Below, one piece after another: positions 24,655-38,000 of a DNA stretch of 64,000 bases. The stretch spans positions 11,681,719-11,745,718 of the forward strand of contig NC_064046.1 in assembly GCF_932526225.1 (NCBI RefSeq). Direction: 5' to 3'. Source of the DNA: Nematostella vectensis. Taxonomy: Eukaryota > Cnidaria > Anthozoa > Actiniaria > Edwardsiidae. Below the pieces are notes generated by a model that had not been told where the DNA came from, did not search any database, and saw nothing but the letters and a program-made list of their open reading frames with translations. Within the stretch, counting starts at the first letter, position 1. Every line of letters begins with the position of its first letter. A program made the position numbers and the translations under genes.

Positions 24655-27600
24655 TTAATATTTCGGTCTTGAAATTGCAATTCGCCGTTTGCACTGACAA
24701 CGTTTCTTGAATAAGGTTAGTATATATGCTAACAGTATGGAGTTTCGGGATCCTGAGTACGCCATACCTCCCCTGATACCTTCCTAGCGCACGCATATGA
24801 CGACAAACACGAGAGTAGGTTAGCAGTCAAACAAGAAACTTACCCTCCACCCCCCTGTGATTCTGGGCTTAAGGTATCTCGTAGCGTAGTTGTTGAATTT
24901 GAGCTGCTCCGTGCTGTAGTTGATATATTGCTCTGGCATGTAGCTGTAAGGCTCACGAGGTTCTAGATAAAAAATAGACAGATAATCTGTTTTAATAAAG
25001 CTATCACGCACTGTACTGGTGAAAAGTGGGTATAAAACTCGATAATTTTTTCGTCACTCCTTCGCAAAATGCACGAATATCTAACTACTTAAACTTTACC
25101 ATTTCGCGATGTGGGAAATGGTGTTATCTGTCTGTAGTCCTCCTCATCGGGTTGTTGTCTCTTGATAAAGTCTGCCAGACCACTGAAAAAACCGCACAAG
25201 GTCGCACGGATTACACCGTTAGTGACATAATGAACTTATTAATAGCTACTGTGGTACGCGCTCCCTTATGGTTGATTACCAGGCCGTACATCCCCCGACG
25301 GCCCTCTCAGAAACCAAAAAAATTCTCCATACGTAGCCTGCGTAACGCCGCCTACTCGCTGAAAAATCCTCTCGCATCGACATGGGTAACCTGAGTGTGA
25401 AGAAGGATCTCAGGGTACGACTTGGGCTGCTAAAAACGCTGAATAAAATCACCTTATAAGGGGCGTACCCAGTGTGCGCGCGCATCCCCTTCGCCTTGGC
25501 AGCCAAAAAGTGCGTCATTTCGCATTGAAGGAACGACAAATGCTATTCTTTTTCAACCTATGACTGCGCACTCCCTTTCAACGAATCCTGGGTACGCGCC
25601 TGTCTCTTGTCATTGTTTGCTCTTGGGGCAAAACGATGGAAAATTATCGGGTTCCACAAGCTCCCGTGCTGGGTCCGTAGCATAAGCTAGATCACTCTGG
25701 TATGTAGTCAAATCCGACAATAAACGTCCCGTGGGGATACTGCAAAGGCATAATTTTTTTTTTTGCAAGTGGTCAGATTTTTATCAGAGAACTCCCTCAA
25801 GCTTAGATATTGCCTCATTAAGATAATTGGCCATTCTAAGATATAATGAACAAGCTCTTGTTGCAACCAAAAGCCAATACTGCAAAAGCTTAGGAAACAA
25901 AAAATAAGTAATTCCTTTTGTTTTCAACCCATCAGTAAGCCCCGACGCTAACCCCTGTAATCCAGAAAAGCGCTTGTAAAACCGTAAACAGAAAATCAGT
26001 TGATATCAACAAACCATGGAATCCGAAACTGAACTTTGTTTTCCGTCCGTGTTTTCGCAAAGTTTTATTGGTAGAGGTAGGCTATATTTTTACAATCTTG
26101 CTGGCGAAACGTTTCCATACTTTTTTGCGCGTGTTTTCATACAAGTTTGATTAAACATTATAAATGCAAAGAAAACTCCTTCTTTATAAGATCATATAAT
26201 TAAAAAAATACGATAACTATTTTTGTGTTATTGTAAACTGCCGGATGAAGCGTCTGGGACACAATGTAACCCTACAATGTCCGGCGAAACCCGTCGAAAC
26301 CATGAAAGCTGATTAGAAAAGTTTGAAAACTTCTATAGGTAACTTTTATACCAAAAATAAAACAAATATGTTTTTTCCTTGCTTGCCTTTCTTTGACTTG
26401 TACATTGTACTCTCCATTTATTTTTCCAATGGGCAACAAAGTTTTCTTTTTGTCGAGTTACTTAAAGTGACACCTACAATAATTTCTTATCCAGAGGAAT
26501 TTAATCCCACTAAATGTTTATAATTTCAAATAAACTTGACACCTCCAAGAATTTCTTATTCAGAGAAATTTAATCCCACTGAATGTTTATAATTTCAAAT
26601 AGACTTACCCCTTTTCCAAAGGAGTGTATCCTCTAGATTGGAGGTCCCGACCGGTCTCAGTTATTCTCTACATAAAGAAAACACACGCTTTTGTGAGCAA
26701 GAGTTCGTATGGTGCCTAGCGACTTGGCATAGTTACAATACTTACAGATCCAGACATTGGTGTTTCTGCTGGTTTGAACAAAGTAATCGTAGCAGTTCTG
26801 AAGTCCTCTGTAAATGAAAACTACTGGTTAGTCTACTGTGAGTTTAATTGCAAGAGCATGGCCTTAATTACTTCGCGTTAGTGGAGTCGTAGTTCTGCTA
26901 TGTTCTTCAGGTAGTTTATGCGCTGCAGTATCCATGTCCATTCGCCGAAATGAGGGCAACATAGGATGGTACAATCCATCCTTAACCGATGCCAACATAT
27001 GGGAGTTATAATCTCTAATTGGACACGCCGGAGCTCTTGTATATAACGCCATTTCTATTCGAACACACTACAGAGCTGTAACTAAGAGACTACGCTATGC
27101 ACTGGGCATAAAACACTAAACAAATCAGCCGTCTGTTAGCTAATACCCGCACAATCAATTTTAACAGCCCAAGGAGCTCTAATTGTCTCGTCGACCAATC
27201 AGAGCAGCGCGCGCTATTGAGCCATTCTAAAGGTCACAGTCTTGAGAGAGGGCTTCACTTTATAAAGTGGTGCTTTTTTTTTAGAGTTTTGCACCAAAGC
27301 TAAAGGTCGCTCTCGACTCAGACGTTTCGGCTTGAATTTCCTTTCTGTTGTCAAGAGTTCCAGACAGCCTTAAGAAAAGTTCAGGGTCAGGACATTATTT
27401 TTTAATAAAACTTAGTCTATAGCTTTTAGGAATATCGAAGAAGAATTGATAAACAATGGAATACATCTAGCAGATTTAATAAACGTACATACATAAAGAA
27501 TAGAGTTTTTGTTTGAATGTTCAGTGAATATGCCAAGGGAATTTTAACAAATGCTTGTTGTGTTTTTTTAATAAAAACTTGAAACTCTCTCTGCTTTATC

Positions 27601-29751
27601 GATTATCCTTGGTAGATGACCTAGTTTTCTTTAGAGATATCAAAAACTGATAATGGTTATGTATTTTAGGCATAATTGCGCATTTTTCGGCTCCAAAGTG
27701 CGCGTTTAACATAAGCAGACAATTTCGATGTCCTACCATCGAATAATGTTTACACATCAGGCGTCTATCAAAAGTAAGAAATAAAAAAAGGCTTTAAGTA
27801 CAAATAAAACGACGAAAGTTAAAGGGCAGACTTACATTACTACATTTATTTTAGCAAACCTATTAGCCTTTTTCTTAATAAATAAAACACTTCAAGTTTC
27901 CTGTTTATAGCAATACGTAGCCCAATCTTAAATTTATGAGCAAACATTTGATTAAACACCATTGTTAACAAACTACGTCTGACAATGTACGTTAGCCATC
28001 TTACTTGTTATATCAACTGCAAAAAGAGAGTAAACAGCAACCAAATCAAACCTGCGGTTCTTGAAGTGGAATTTCTACAGTGCTCAATCGGTAGTTTCCT
28101 GAGGAAAAAATCCATATCCATTCTTCTATAGGTCGGAGGTTTTGGATGGACCATTCCTTCTTTCACAGCAGCGATCATTCGCCTAGCTGGCCTGTAGTTG
28201 TAATCTGTACCGTGCGGTCTAACAACACAGTGTTGGCTAAAACGCTCTCCTTGGCGATCGTAAGGTCTGTTGCCAAACGACTGGGCAACTCGGGACATTT
28301 TCGAAGTGTTGGTACTTAGATTCGATAGTTAGTTATCAAACAGGAATTAAGTAATTTGGAGTTTATTTATTCGAGACCTATTGTATGATGAGTGTAACTA
28401 TCTCGTAACCATGGTGTTGTGACCTGGGAGCATCGGCACTCGAGTATGGAGATTACGTGACAATTCCCGCCAAGATGTTGAATAGCGCGTGCGCATAGCG
28501 CTGAGACCTGCAGGCAAAGTTCGCAAAACTATATTGCGCTGCCATTAAAAAAAACATTTTCCTTAATCGTGTGTATCCAACTCTGCAAAGGACTAATGCG
28601 CCAAAGATTTTTTTTGTCTGAAATCATAACATTTTTAATGTTTACCATCTTATCTGACCCAGGAAAAAAGACACTCTCGTGCGATAGTTACTGGCGCCTA
28701 AAGTGCATCATTGGAAGTTATACAATAGTACAATCGGAAATAAGCTATTACATATGCCAGTGAGTGATAATTGTGCTTTGTAAGAATTAAGACAATATTG
28801 CCTGTCTAGGAAACAAGTAATCGTGATTTACGCCAAAGACTTTTAAACACTAATTGCATAATGCAATTTTTGTTTCTGCGTGGAAATGCAAAGCTTTCAA
28901 TCCAAAAACTCCACTGTAAAACAACAAAGAAAAATAAGGGGGAAATGCCGTAGGATGTGTAACGAAAGCTGCGTGACACTACTCTGCTGACTACATAGTT
29001 TATTCCTTACTGCTGTTCCTCCGCCCGAAAGAAACTGAATTATAAATGAATGTCTTGAAAAAGAATGTTATGTTTTCTTTGTTGGAATCTATGTAACCAC
29101 CATGTTATGTTTTTCTCGACCGTTTCTAACATCAATGTCTAGAACTTTAACATTAACCCGCAGCTACACTTTAACACTTTTCGTCTCGCGAGTCCTATAT
29201 CAGTGGAATTTTAGACACAGTTTCAGGATTGTGCAAGATTTTACACGACATTGTTTTTGTTCAAATGAATTCTAAGAGCGATTCTATTTTTCTATATATT
29301 TTACTTCCTTTAAATTTCATAAAAAAAATATTTGCTTTCTCCTCTCTCTAAGAAAGTGACTAAATTTTTCCTTTGTCACATTTTCATGACAGATTACTTT
29401 ATTTTCTTGGCTAAATCAAGAGAGAATATTTTGCTTTCTTATCGTTATAGATGGTAGGAGAAATACAGGTAACGTCCTATAGACGGGGGAAATAAAAGTA
29501 AACTTACCCTTTCTCAGTTGTGTCATGAATCGCGAGTGTTCGTCCGGCAGAAGCCGCATTGCCTCATCCATATCCATGCGCCTTAATGTCGGCAGTTTGG
29601 GGTTGTACAAGGTCTCCTTAACTGCAGTCAATCTGCGAGGAGGGCCTAAACTAGCTCCGGTTTGCGCACTCCGCGAATAAGAATACACTGTCGCTTTTTT
29701 GCTATCCTGACCCGGGCGACAAGTAAGTGTGTAATATCTTCCCGTTGGCAT
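24655..29751 (-). CDS. SPMIP8: SPMIP8 (TEPP)-like sperm microtubule inner protein with three alternative first exons
   Basis: Three separate first exons, 1A (29508-29751), 1B (28052-28298) and 1C (26872-27052), each start with ATG, end in phase 1 and encode the same signature: VKxG(L/M)-x2-P-x2-P-x2-RRMDMD followed by LP-x-EH-x-R. This is the N-terminal signature of SPMIP8/TEPP, a protein inside sperm doublet microtubules. All fit the common exons 26746-26807, 26609-26667 and 24844-24943, which encode SGSRITETGRDL and YATRYLKPRITGGWR, again matching the family C-terminal half. No separate downstream exons are visible for 1A or 1B, so alternative promoters are more likely than three genes. The acceptor of exon 4 (24944-24945) and the terminal exon are uncertain: 24655-24783 is open and in phase, or translation ends shortly after 24844. 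Confidence 0.72.
25440..25600. repeat. Diverged interspersed repeat (GCGTACCCAGG family)
   Basis: The reverse complement of this segment aligns by eye with 37573-37710: both begin GGCGCGTACCCAGG and share GTGC(G/A)CAGT and AAAAAGAATAG blocks in order. Another decayed piece is at 29985-30050. Ends and class unknown. Confidence 0.5.
26467..26608. repeat. Tandem duplication (about 70 bp x 2) touching a splice donor
   Basis: Two copies sharing GACACCT, AATTTCTTAT, TTTAATCCCACT and ATGTTTATAATTTCAAATA blocks. The second copy ends in ACTTAC at 26603-26608, the donor of SPMIP8-like exon 3 on the minus strand. Confidence 0.75.
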
Positions 29752-30069
29752 TTTACGAAGTCTGTACCTCAGTAGTTCACCTGTGTTTGAGCTGTGTGAA
29801 GGGTATGTTCTTTCTCGCAGTTCTGTGTGCACTCCGCTTGTTTTATTTCTGAGTTTTGTTTAAGTAACCATGCAAACTGAATGTGTTCTTGTCATAAATA
29901 ATAAATGCTGTCTGATTTTTCTACAGAGGGCTTGTAATCACTCTAATTGTCTGCACCTGCATTCTTAATGTAGGTCTGGCGGCAATCGCGTACCTGAGGG
30001 ATGTAAAGGGTGCGCGCGCACCCCCTCGATCGCTGAAAAAGTCGGTCAGTTCTTATTGTAAGCCGCGCC

Positions 30070-30392
30070 GACAGTGCTGAATAACGTATGCGCATGCTCT
30101 GGCGAAAACAAGCACAATCGTAGTGTTGAATCGTTCAAGTAAAGGTACGTAAGGCTGACTTCATTTGCTTTTTTGACTTACTGTACAGCATTAAAACCAT
30201 ACTGTACAAAAGATGACAGATTTGGGTGATAATGAGAGAGTCATAAAGTAAATTATAGCCTTAGGTTTGGTCTAGTTTTCCTAGCATTCGCCAAAATGTT
30301 ACAGTTCGCCGATAAAAAGCCGCCATTTCAAAACAAAAAGGCTGGTTTAACCGCGCGGTACTGGAACTAGTCTTGCGTTTTTCAGCACTGTC
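30070..30392 (+). mobile_element. Mutator-like MITE, copy 2 (323 bp)
   Basis: Same termini and internal sequence as copy 1. It is flanked by a perfect 9-bp direct repeat AGCCGCGCC at 30061-30069 and 30393-30401, the size made by Mutator-type transposases. This copy defines the element ends. Confidence 0.95.
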
Positions 30393-30530
30393 AGCCGCGC
30401 CTAGTTAACTATAAATTTCAAATTTCACCAAATTAACGAAAAAGCATATTAGCAAGAAGTTTACTGAAGTAATTATGAATCCATCGAAATTTATACATTT
30501 TGAAGATTTCCATTTTTGTTTTACCAAATA

Positions 30531-30541
30531 CCCCCCCCCCC
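30531..30541 (+). repeat. Poly-C tract (11 bp)
   Basis: Short C run in intergenic DNA. Confidence 0.8.
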
Positions 30542-31262
30542 AACACACAACCGCCCTAGAGTGTGGTGCGTTGATAAATAAAATGCCAACACATTAACAA
30601 TACCATGTTTTGCAACTCTTGACTTTAATTTTTTACATCTTTTTCAGTAATGACTCATTCATTATCATAGCATATATAAACCCTTTAAACTAAAATAAAT
30701 GGTTCTGATCCACTATGTATACTACATAAAATGATATATAAAACTTAGCCATACGACATATTGAGGTAGTTTTGATTTTAGACAAAACCGTTAAAACGCG
30801 GCCTGACTTCCTATATTTTCATATCGGCCACTCAATATTTGGCCAATGAACTTCTAGATTTTTTTACTCAGATGGTTTTGGCCTTCCCTCTAGGTCCTCC
30901 CTCTGAATAAAACTTGTTTTCAAGGTTTTAACGAAAAACAAAGAAAACCTTTAATTGGTTCAGTTTAAAGTTGAGTGCCGGATATGTTTTTTTGTGCGCG
31001 TGGAGAAATGAACAGTTTAAATTATTACTTAATTAAAATGAATGAAAAACGCAACATTTTCAATTGCTTTGGCTGTAAGAGTTGGCAAATAAATTCCATT
31101 TTCACTTAACCTGTGGCGATGAAATTCCTTTTTTTCTTATAAAAAAGCAGAATACTATCACATATGCACAGGCCAGGAAGCAGACTTTGTATATATTTTC
31201 CTTATCCACGATAAAAATTAATTCTTTGATGCCGTGTTTTGGGATTTTACTCGGGTGCCAAT

Positions 31263-31540
31263 GAGTCCTGTCACACAAGGAGCTGGAAGCCAAAACACTT
31301 GCGTGACACAGTCGTCACGTGATGAGTCCTATCACACAAGGAGCTGGAAGCCAAACCACTTGCGTGACACAGTCGTCACGTGATGAGTCCTATCACACAA
31401 GGAGCTGGAAGCCAAACCACTTGCGTGACACAGTCGCCACGTGATGAGTCTAGTCACACAAGGAGCTGGAAGCCAAACCACTTGCGTGACATAGTCGTCA
31501 CGCGGTGAGTCCTTCCTTACACAAGGAGCTGAGAGGCCAA
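31263..31540. repeat. 61-bp minisatellite, about 4.5 copies
   Basis: GAGTCC starts recur exactly every 61 bp (31263, 31324, 31385, 31446, 31507). Units contain CACAAGGAGCTGGAAGCCAA and, in the first three, a CACGTG E-box at 31316, 31377 and 31438. It lies downstream of the HSF 3' end. Confidence 0.95.
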
Positions 31541-32093
31541 AGTGGTTCAAAGCCCGATTAACTTAGAAGTACGTTTGTGTCTTACGAAATGCGTAAGCCG
31601 TCATTTACATGGACATCTTTTTTTTGTTCCGACGAATTTCTAATGCTCGAAACGTTTTCTGATACGCGTACAACATAAAATTTTAATCCTGTGTCGGTTC
31701 CCCAATTATGTAAAATGATTGGGGCGGGACCAATCCCTGTCATTCACATGACTTACAGCAAATGCACCCACAGGATGGAGTCCAACCATTAGCTAAAACC
31801 AAACCAACGAAACCTCAACAAATTTCACCTAGATACCCCTGCTCGACGAACCGACCGTTTTAGCCCTCCCATCAACTTGGAGACCTAAAAAAAACTCGCT
31901 GGGTCTCCATTTTCGTAACCGTGGAGTAACAATTCCGCTCGTTCCAGACCCCGCAATTCTGCACACTTCATCTCCGGGCACAGGGAACCTTATAAGGAGG
32001 CTGCTTGTGGACATCGTCAGGGCTTCGCTGATTGGCTCTGGCCGACCGGGTGCGATACCAGAGTCATTATTCAGTGCTAGTAGCAGTTCACTA

Positions 32094-35000
32094 CTAGCCA
32101 TTGAAAAGCTCCTGGACATCGTAGGGACTTCGCTGGTTGCCTTCGGCTTCGTATTGCTGTTGTTGCTGGGAGGTGCCAGGCGACCAGGCCATAGCTTTGC
32201 GACCGTAGCCTGGGATTTCCTGCTCGCGGTGCCTCATGGGGCGTTGCATATTGCTAGGACCCTGGCCGTACTGAACCAACTCGTGGCCTGGGGATAAGCG
32301 AAAGACACATCCGGGTGAAAACACGACATAAACGGGTAGATACGTAAAAAGATAGAAATGACAAAAAGTATTGTTGCTTTGGATTGTGTAGCCTAGCTTA
32401 GCTTAGATATTTTTTTTCACGAAAAGGTTAACGCGCCTGCTTTAGGAAAAGTTCGCACCCAATGAGCCAATGATATTTGTTTTCAAAACATATTTTTCTG
32501 TAAAAACGATCCGTCCCTACTAGACTATTCTATCAGTTTCAGTATATGCTTAGAAAAGTAATGAATAAACTTGAAATGTGAAATAAACATGCACATTTCA
32601 AGTTAAGTAACTTCAATCACTAAAATACTCGATAAAAAAATATATATTATTGGACAAAATGTTGATAGCCCCGATCAATATAATTCTTCAATGTTGCTGG
32701 TCTTTTACAGTTATCGTCCGACACTAAGAATACATGAATAATGATTGTCTATATCACTTAATATAATTCTACGGCATTTTGGCAATACTGCTTTCATCAG
32801 GATAGAATTTCCCGTAAGTCTTAGCGGCACTTACCGTGTTGGCCAGCGGGGGGCATGGGACTAGGGACTGCTCTATCGGCGATAGCATCCAGCAGATCCT
32901 GGAGTGAAGACGGCAATGTTAGAACATACCAATCATAGCATTTTGAACTGAAAAGTTCAGCTGCCATTTTGTCATCCTAGCCAAATACCAAGAACGAGAA
33001 AGTATACATTTTAATCGGATGATTTGGGGAAGCTGCTACGACAATATCATTCAGCAGCACTTCCCTGGTTTTAGGCATTTTGAAATTTCTACCAATAATT
33101 TGTAAATACAAATGTTGTGCCAATATCCTTTATAAGAAATTACAAATTACAGCAGTAACAGCAGCTAGCTTATTAAAGACCTTAATCGAGGTTTGACCAG
33201 TTTACTGCGAACGGCAAACCCAGCCCGCGTATTGCGGTTTTACGTTAGACGTATGCCTATTTTTTAAATTAAGATTCGAGGTTCTTTGCACACATCATTG
33301 TATAGCAATTACCATCTAAAAGGACCCATCTAAAACGTGTAAATAACATCGCTATAACAAAACTGGTAAGAAAAAAGGTCTTGGCATCGATAAGCTTAAG
33401 ATTTTTTTCGAAGCAACACTGGTTTAACAAGAAGCTTTAATTCTGGCGCCATGTTTGTTTTCATTCATGCCGACCACTGTGAATTTGCGCTAATAAAATC
33501 ATTCTCAAAAGTATTTTTCAATTGTAAAACAAATATCACATAGTAAAAGCTAACTCTCTGTGTTAAACGTGGGATTTCGGTGTTCAAGAATACGAAAAAC
33601 CTTGCCGTAAATGACTTACTTCTAGGAGTGGTCCCAGCCGTACAAAACGTGACCTTCGAACGGCAAGCGCGACGGCAAGCCCTGGTCACGTGACCGCTTG
33701 AGGTTTGCGGTCAGCCGTAAATCGTGAAAAACCTGGATCTTAAGGTCTCTATTCTAGGCCAGCGCTTCTCAAAAGGCACGCGTGAGTACACATCATGGCA
33801 GAGAAGGTTTGGCTTACTTGTTGAGATGGGATGGATGAAGGAGAGAAGCTAGGGTCTGAATTTGACGTCAAAAACTGAAAAAAAGACAACACTTAAATAA
33901 GCCTTGTGCGCAAATCATCTGGGAGATTTTGCACCAATGTGTGTGCATTTAGGTGGCGGTGACGAATCCCTTTCCCTTTCCCTTTTTAACAATAGAAGGA
34001 AAAGTGTTCCATTCACAATGTAAAACACGAACCAAGCGGCTTTTTATTTCCTAACATAGTCAAGTATAGCTTTTTTTTTAGTTCACACCTCTCCGAATCC
34101 CGAGGCGTCCAATAATGTCTGCTGGTTCTGCAGTACTTGCTGTAGTGAATCCAAGTTAGCCGAGATGTAGTCAATGTGCTCTCCCAGGGAATTTCGGTTA
34201 CTATAGAAATACAAAGAAGCAAATTTATAGCAAGGTAACAGGACGGAACTACAATGTTTGCAAATTGCGTACATAAAAGTAAAAACCAGATGCCCTCATT
34301 TGAAACATTAAAAACTAAAAATACTGCACTGCTTTTGGGTGGTCTAATAGGTAGCTAATATAGAGGGATCATTTTTTGGGGGTAATAAAATCATTATACG
34401 TAATTATCATTTTTTGACAGGTCAGGGCAGGCCCGTACCCATGCATTTTCTTAGGGGGGCGGCTACATCCGAAAAAGCGGACCTAATTTTTCCGGGGGGG
34501 AGGGGGGGGGGGTGAGTTTTCTGCTAAAAATCTGGGATTTTTTTTCTGCCATTGCAATTTCTCAACGGGGCGTTTATTCTGGGATTTGCCTACAAAAACG
34601 TTGTACTTATAGGTTTATGACATACCAGAGTGATCTAGAATGTTTTTTTTTTTATATACTTCGCTTATGCTTCATAGTTTTGTCTGCCAATAGCATGTCG
34701 TGCACGTTGTCGTCCATGAAATGGATTTTCTGCCATTGTGTGGTGTGTGTGTGGGTTGGGGGGTGTTCGCACCTCCTGCACCCCCCTGGGTACTAGCCTG
34801 CAGGGTGGTCTAATCACTATCCAGAGAATAAAGCCTTACCCATCCCCATCTTCCTCAGAGTACTGTCTGGACAGTCCAAGCACTCGTCGGCCAGGAGAGT
34901 CCTCGTAGTGCACTGGCTCCACTATGTGCGATGGGTGGATGACGGACGGCTGCTGCTGGGGGTGCTCCTCGGGAAAGGTGACCACACCCGTGGTGTGAAC

Positions 35001-38000
35001 GGGCGGAGATGTGTGATAACTTGGCCCTGTGCAAGCATAAAGAACATTAGAGCATGTCTTAAGACTACATTATACGTAACAGATGAAGACTAGATTGCAG
35101 TTTTAGTGTTCTCTGTAAAGCCCATACAGCACCCCCAGCAGACAGAACTGAAAAACGCAAGACTAGTTCCAGTACCGCAAGGTTAAACCAGCCTTTTTGT
35201 TTTGAAATGGCGGCATTTTACAGGCGAGCTGTTACATTTTGGCGAATGCTAAGAAAACTAGATCAAACTTATAATTTTCTTTGACTCCCACATTATCAAA
35301 CAAATCTGTCATCTTTTTTACAGTATGGTTTTAATGCTGTACAGTAAGTCAAAAAAGCAACTGAAGTCAGCCTTTCATACCTTTACTCGAACGATTCAAC
35401 ACTACGATTGTGTTTGTTTTCGCCAGAGCACGCGCATACGCATACGTTATTCAGCACTGTCGCCCCAGCATTAAACAAGTTTTGTCAATGATTGGCAATG
35501 ATTCTGGCAATGATTGATAAATTATATGGTGTTTTAAGGTGTGTAACCAACAGGAATGTAAGTCAAATGTAAGTCAAAGTTGGTGCTGTTTTCATTGCTG
35601 AATTATTGCAAGAATTTAGTCTTTTTTACAGCAGGAGGTTCAAAAAAAAAATTAACAAAAATACTCAAGCCAAGATTTACATGCTTTTATGTATCAGGCT
35701 AGTGCATTTAAAAACGACCCCAACTCCATCAAATATTTTTTGGCAGCCACCACAAAATACCAAGTGTGAAAAGGAAACCATTTTCATTGGATAATAAAGT
35801 AATTTAGGGAGCTATTGTAATGTTTTCAGATTTTTTTAATTTGGTAAATGAAGTACAACTTCATTTCTAGATAACTATTACATGTTATTTATATTAAATG
35901 AAAAGAATAACAAAAGCGTGGCTGACTCTCCAAAATGTGCACTTTTCTTGACAAAAAACATGCTCCTGATTAGAAAAAGATAGGTTAAGAATTTTAAGGA
36001 GGTCCTTGGTTTATTCACACTAGTTATTCGCATGGTTTCTATTTATAACGGTATACTGTACATTGGATATGGGCAAACAAACCAAAATGAAAACATCTCG
36101 AGTATACTACATAGAAAACATTTTGTTTTTAAGAGAAACTTTTTTGTTACCCAAGCCACAATTCCGCACAAACCTTGAGTAGTAACAGGGCTTTCTACAA
36201 TAGGGCAGGGCGACACTCTATTAGAGCTGTCTTCATGAAGTACTATAACAGGTCGATGAGCTGACGCAACCCTACGGCTGATGTCCTCATCATCTGGTAA
36301 GTCCGTTATAAATGGACCTGTAGACCAAGTGCATACTTCAAATGCTTTTGTTTTCCGCTTTGCTTGCCCATAAAGCGTTAAAAAAGAAAAGCTAACTTTT
36401 TTTGTATCTCAACAAAGGATCAGTTTAAGAAAGTGTCCACAAAGGCCAGACTTGCGCAGTTTGGGAATGGATATTATTTATCACTAAGTGTTTAATTGTT
36501 TTTCCTATCTCCTAGCTGTTAATTTTTTGTACAGCATGTTAGTTACTGTACTCCTATTTTGTCATTTGTTGTCTCTTGTTTTTGAGTATAAATACAAACA
36601 CTAGCATACCATTTGGAGTGTTGGATACATCAGATATTGTCAATGTCTGAGTACTTGGCTGCCAAAAGAAACACAGAATTAGCTAAGCTGCATTGTGGGG
36701 ACAAATAAAGTTGAAGATGCCATAAAGTTACAGGATTCTTTTAGGAAATAGAACACCTGATCAACTAAATACATAGAACATACATTATCCATTTTCCCTA
36801 CAGCATATACAGTATTTACTCATGTATAATATCCATTTTTTCATAAAAAAATGTTGTCCAAAATTGGGGAGCGTATTATACATGAAACTTCTTGTTTGAG
36901 AGGTAAAAAATTTGCATAATAATTAAAATAACAGAAAGCTCTTGAGTATTTCAACACATGAATAAGTTAGTCGAGTTATTTAAACTCTGTGAGGGGTCAT
37001 TTTGATATAACAAATATAAATTAAAGAAAACATCTGGGGGGCACGCCAAAAAGGACTCGGGCAAGAAGAAGTCTACTTCTTATGAATGTCTTCAAGCCGA
37101 ATGTAATGGTTATCTTTCAACATACTTCTCATCTAGGATTTTTTTTTGTTAAATGTAGATACTTTTCTATTATTATTATTATTTTTGAAAATGACCTGAA
37201 AATCAGGGTGCATATTATACATGAGTAAATAAGGTAGCTGGCAATTTGTTAAATATAATGTAAGGGCATCACTAAAATGCAGAATCCCAACCCCCCCCCC
37301 CCCCCCCCCCCCCGAATAACAACAATTTTCGACTCAGACGCTCACCCCTGGACTACTATAGGCAGGCGAAGGACCTGAGCTTGTTGGTGACCGGGTTACT
37401 GTGTGGTGTGCGGCATACTCCTGGCGGGCTCGCTTGGCTGCTTGCTCTTGTTCTGAGCTATCTTGAATCATCAACCTACATCAGACAATAAAAATATAAG
37501 AATAGAGAATCTTAAAAACGAGTTATTGCATCCCAGGATGGCACAGTAAAAGTAAGATTAACCAAAATGCTCTGGCGCGTACCCAGGGTTTACTGAATGG
37601 GGTGCACAGTTATAAGAACAGTATCATAAGGAAAAAGAATAGTAATGTTTATCCTTGAATAAGAAATAACCCTTTTTGTGGCACTGTGGGGAGTTAATGC
37701 ACACCCTGCTCACCCAGTAGATTGATTGACTTTGTTTATTTGCATGTATTTAGTTTCAAAAAGCACATAACAACTTTGAAACAGCACATAAATACCCTAC
37801 ACATAAACAGTGCCAAAATCTGTGAGTTGGAAAAGCAACAGCCACACACTATACAACCATATAATGTAGAATCATTAGGACTGCCTTAAGCTCCGCAAAT
37901 AGGGCAAGGATCATCAAGCGACTTGTGAGAAGTGTGATAAAAGGCTTGGGTAGGACCCTTCCCTTGGTCCGTTGCATGAACATTGAACCTTCCCAGGTTG

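Noticed and set aside
31332-31550. 72-residue minus-strand frame
   Set aside because: Translation of the 61-bp minisatellite.
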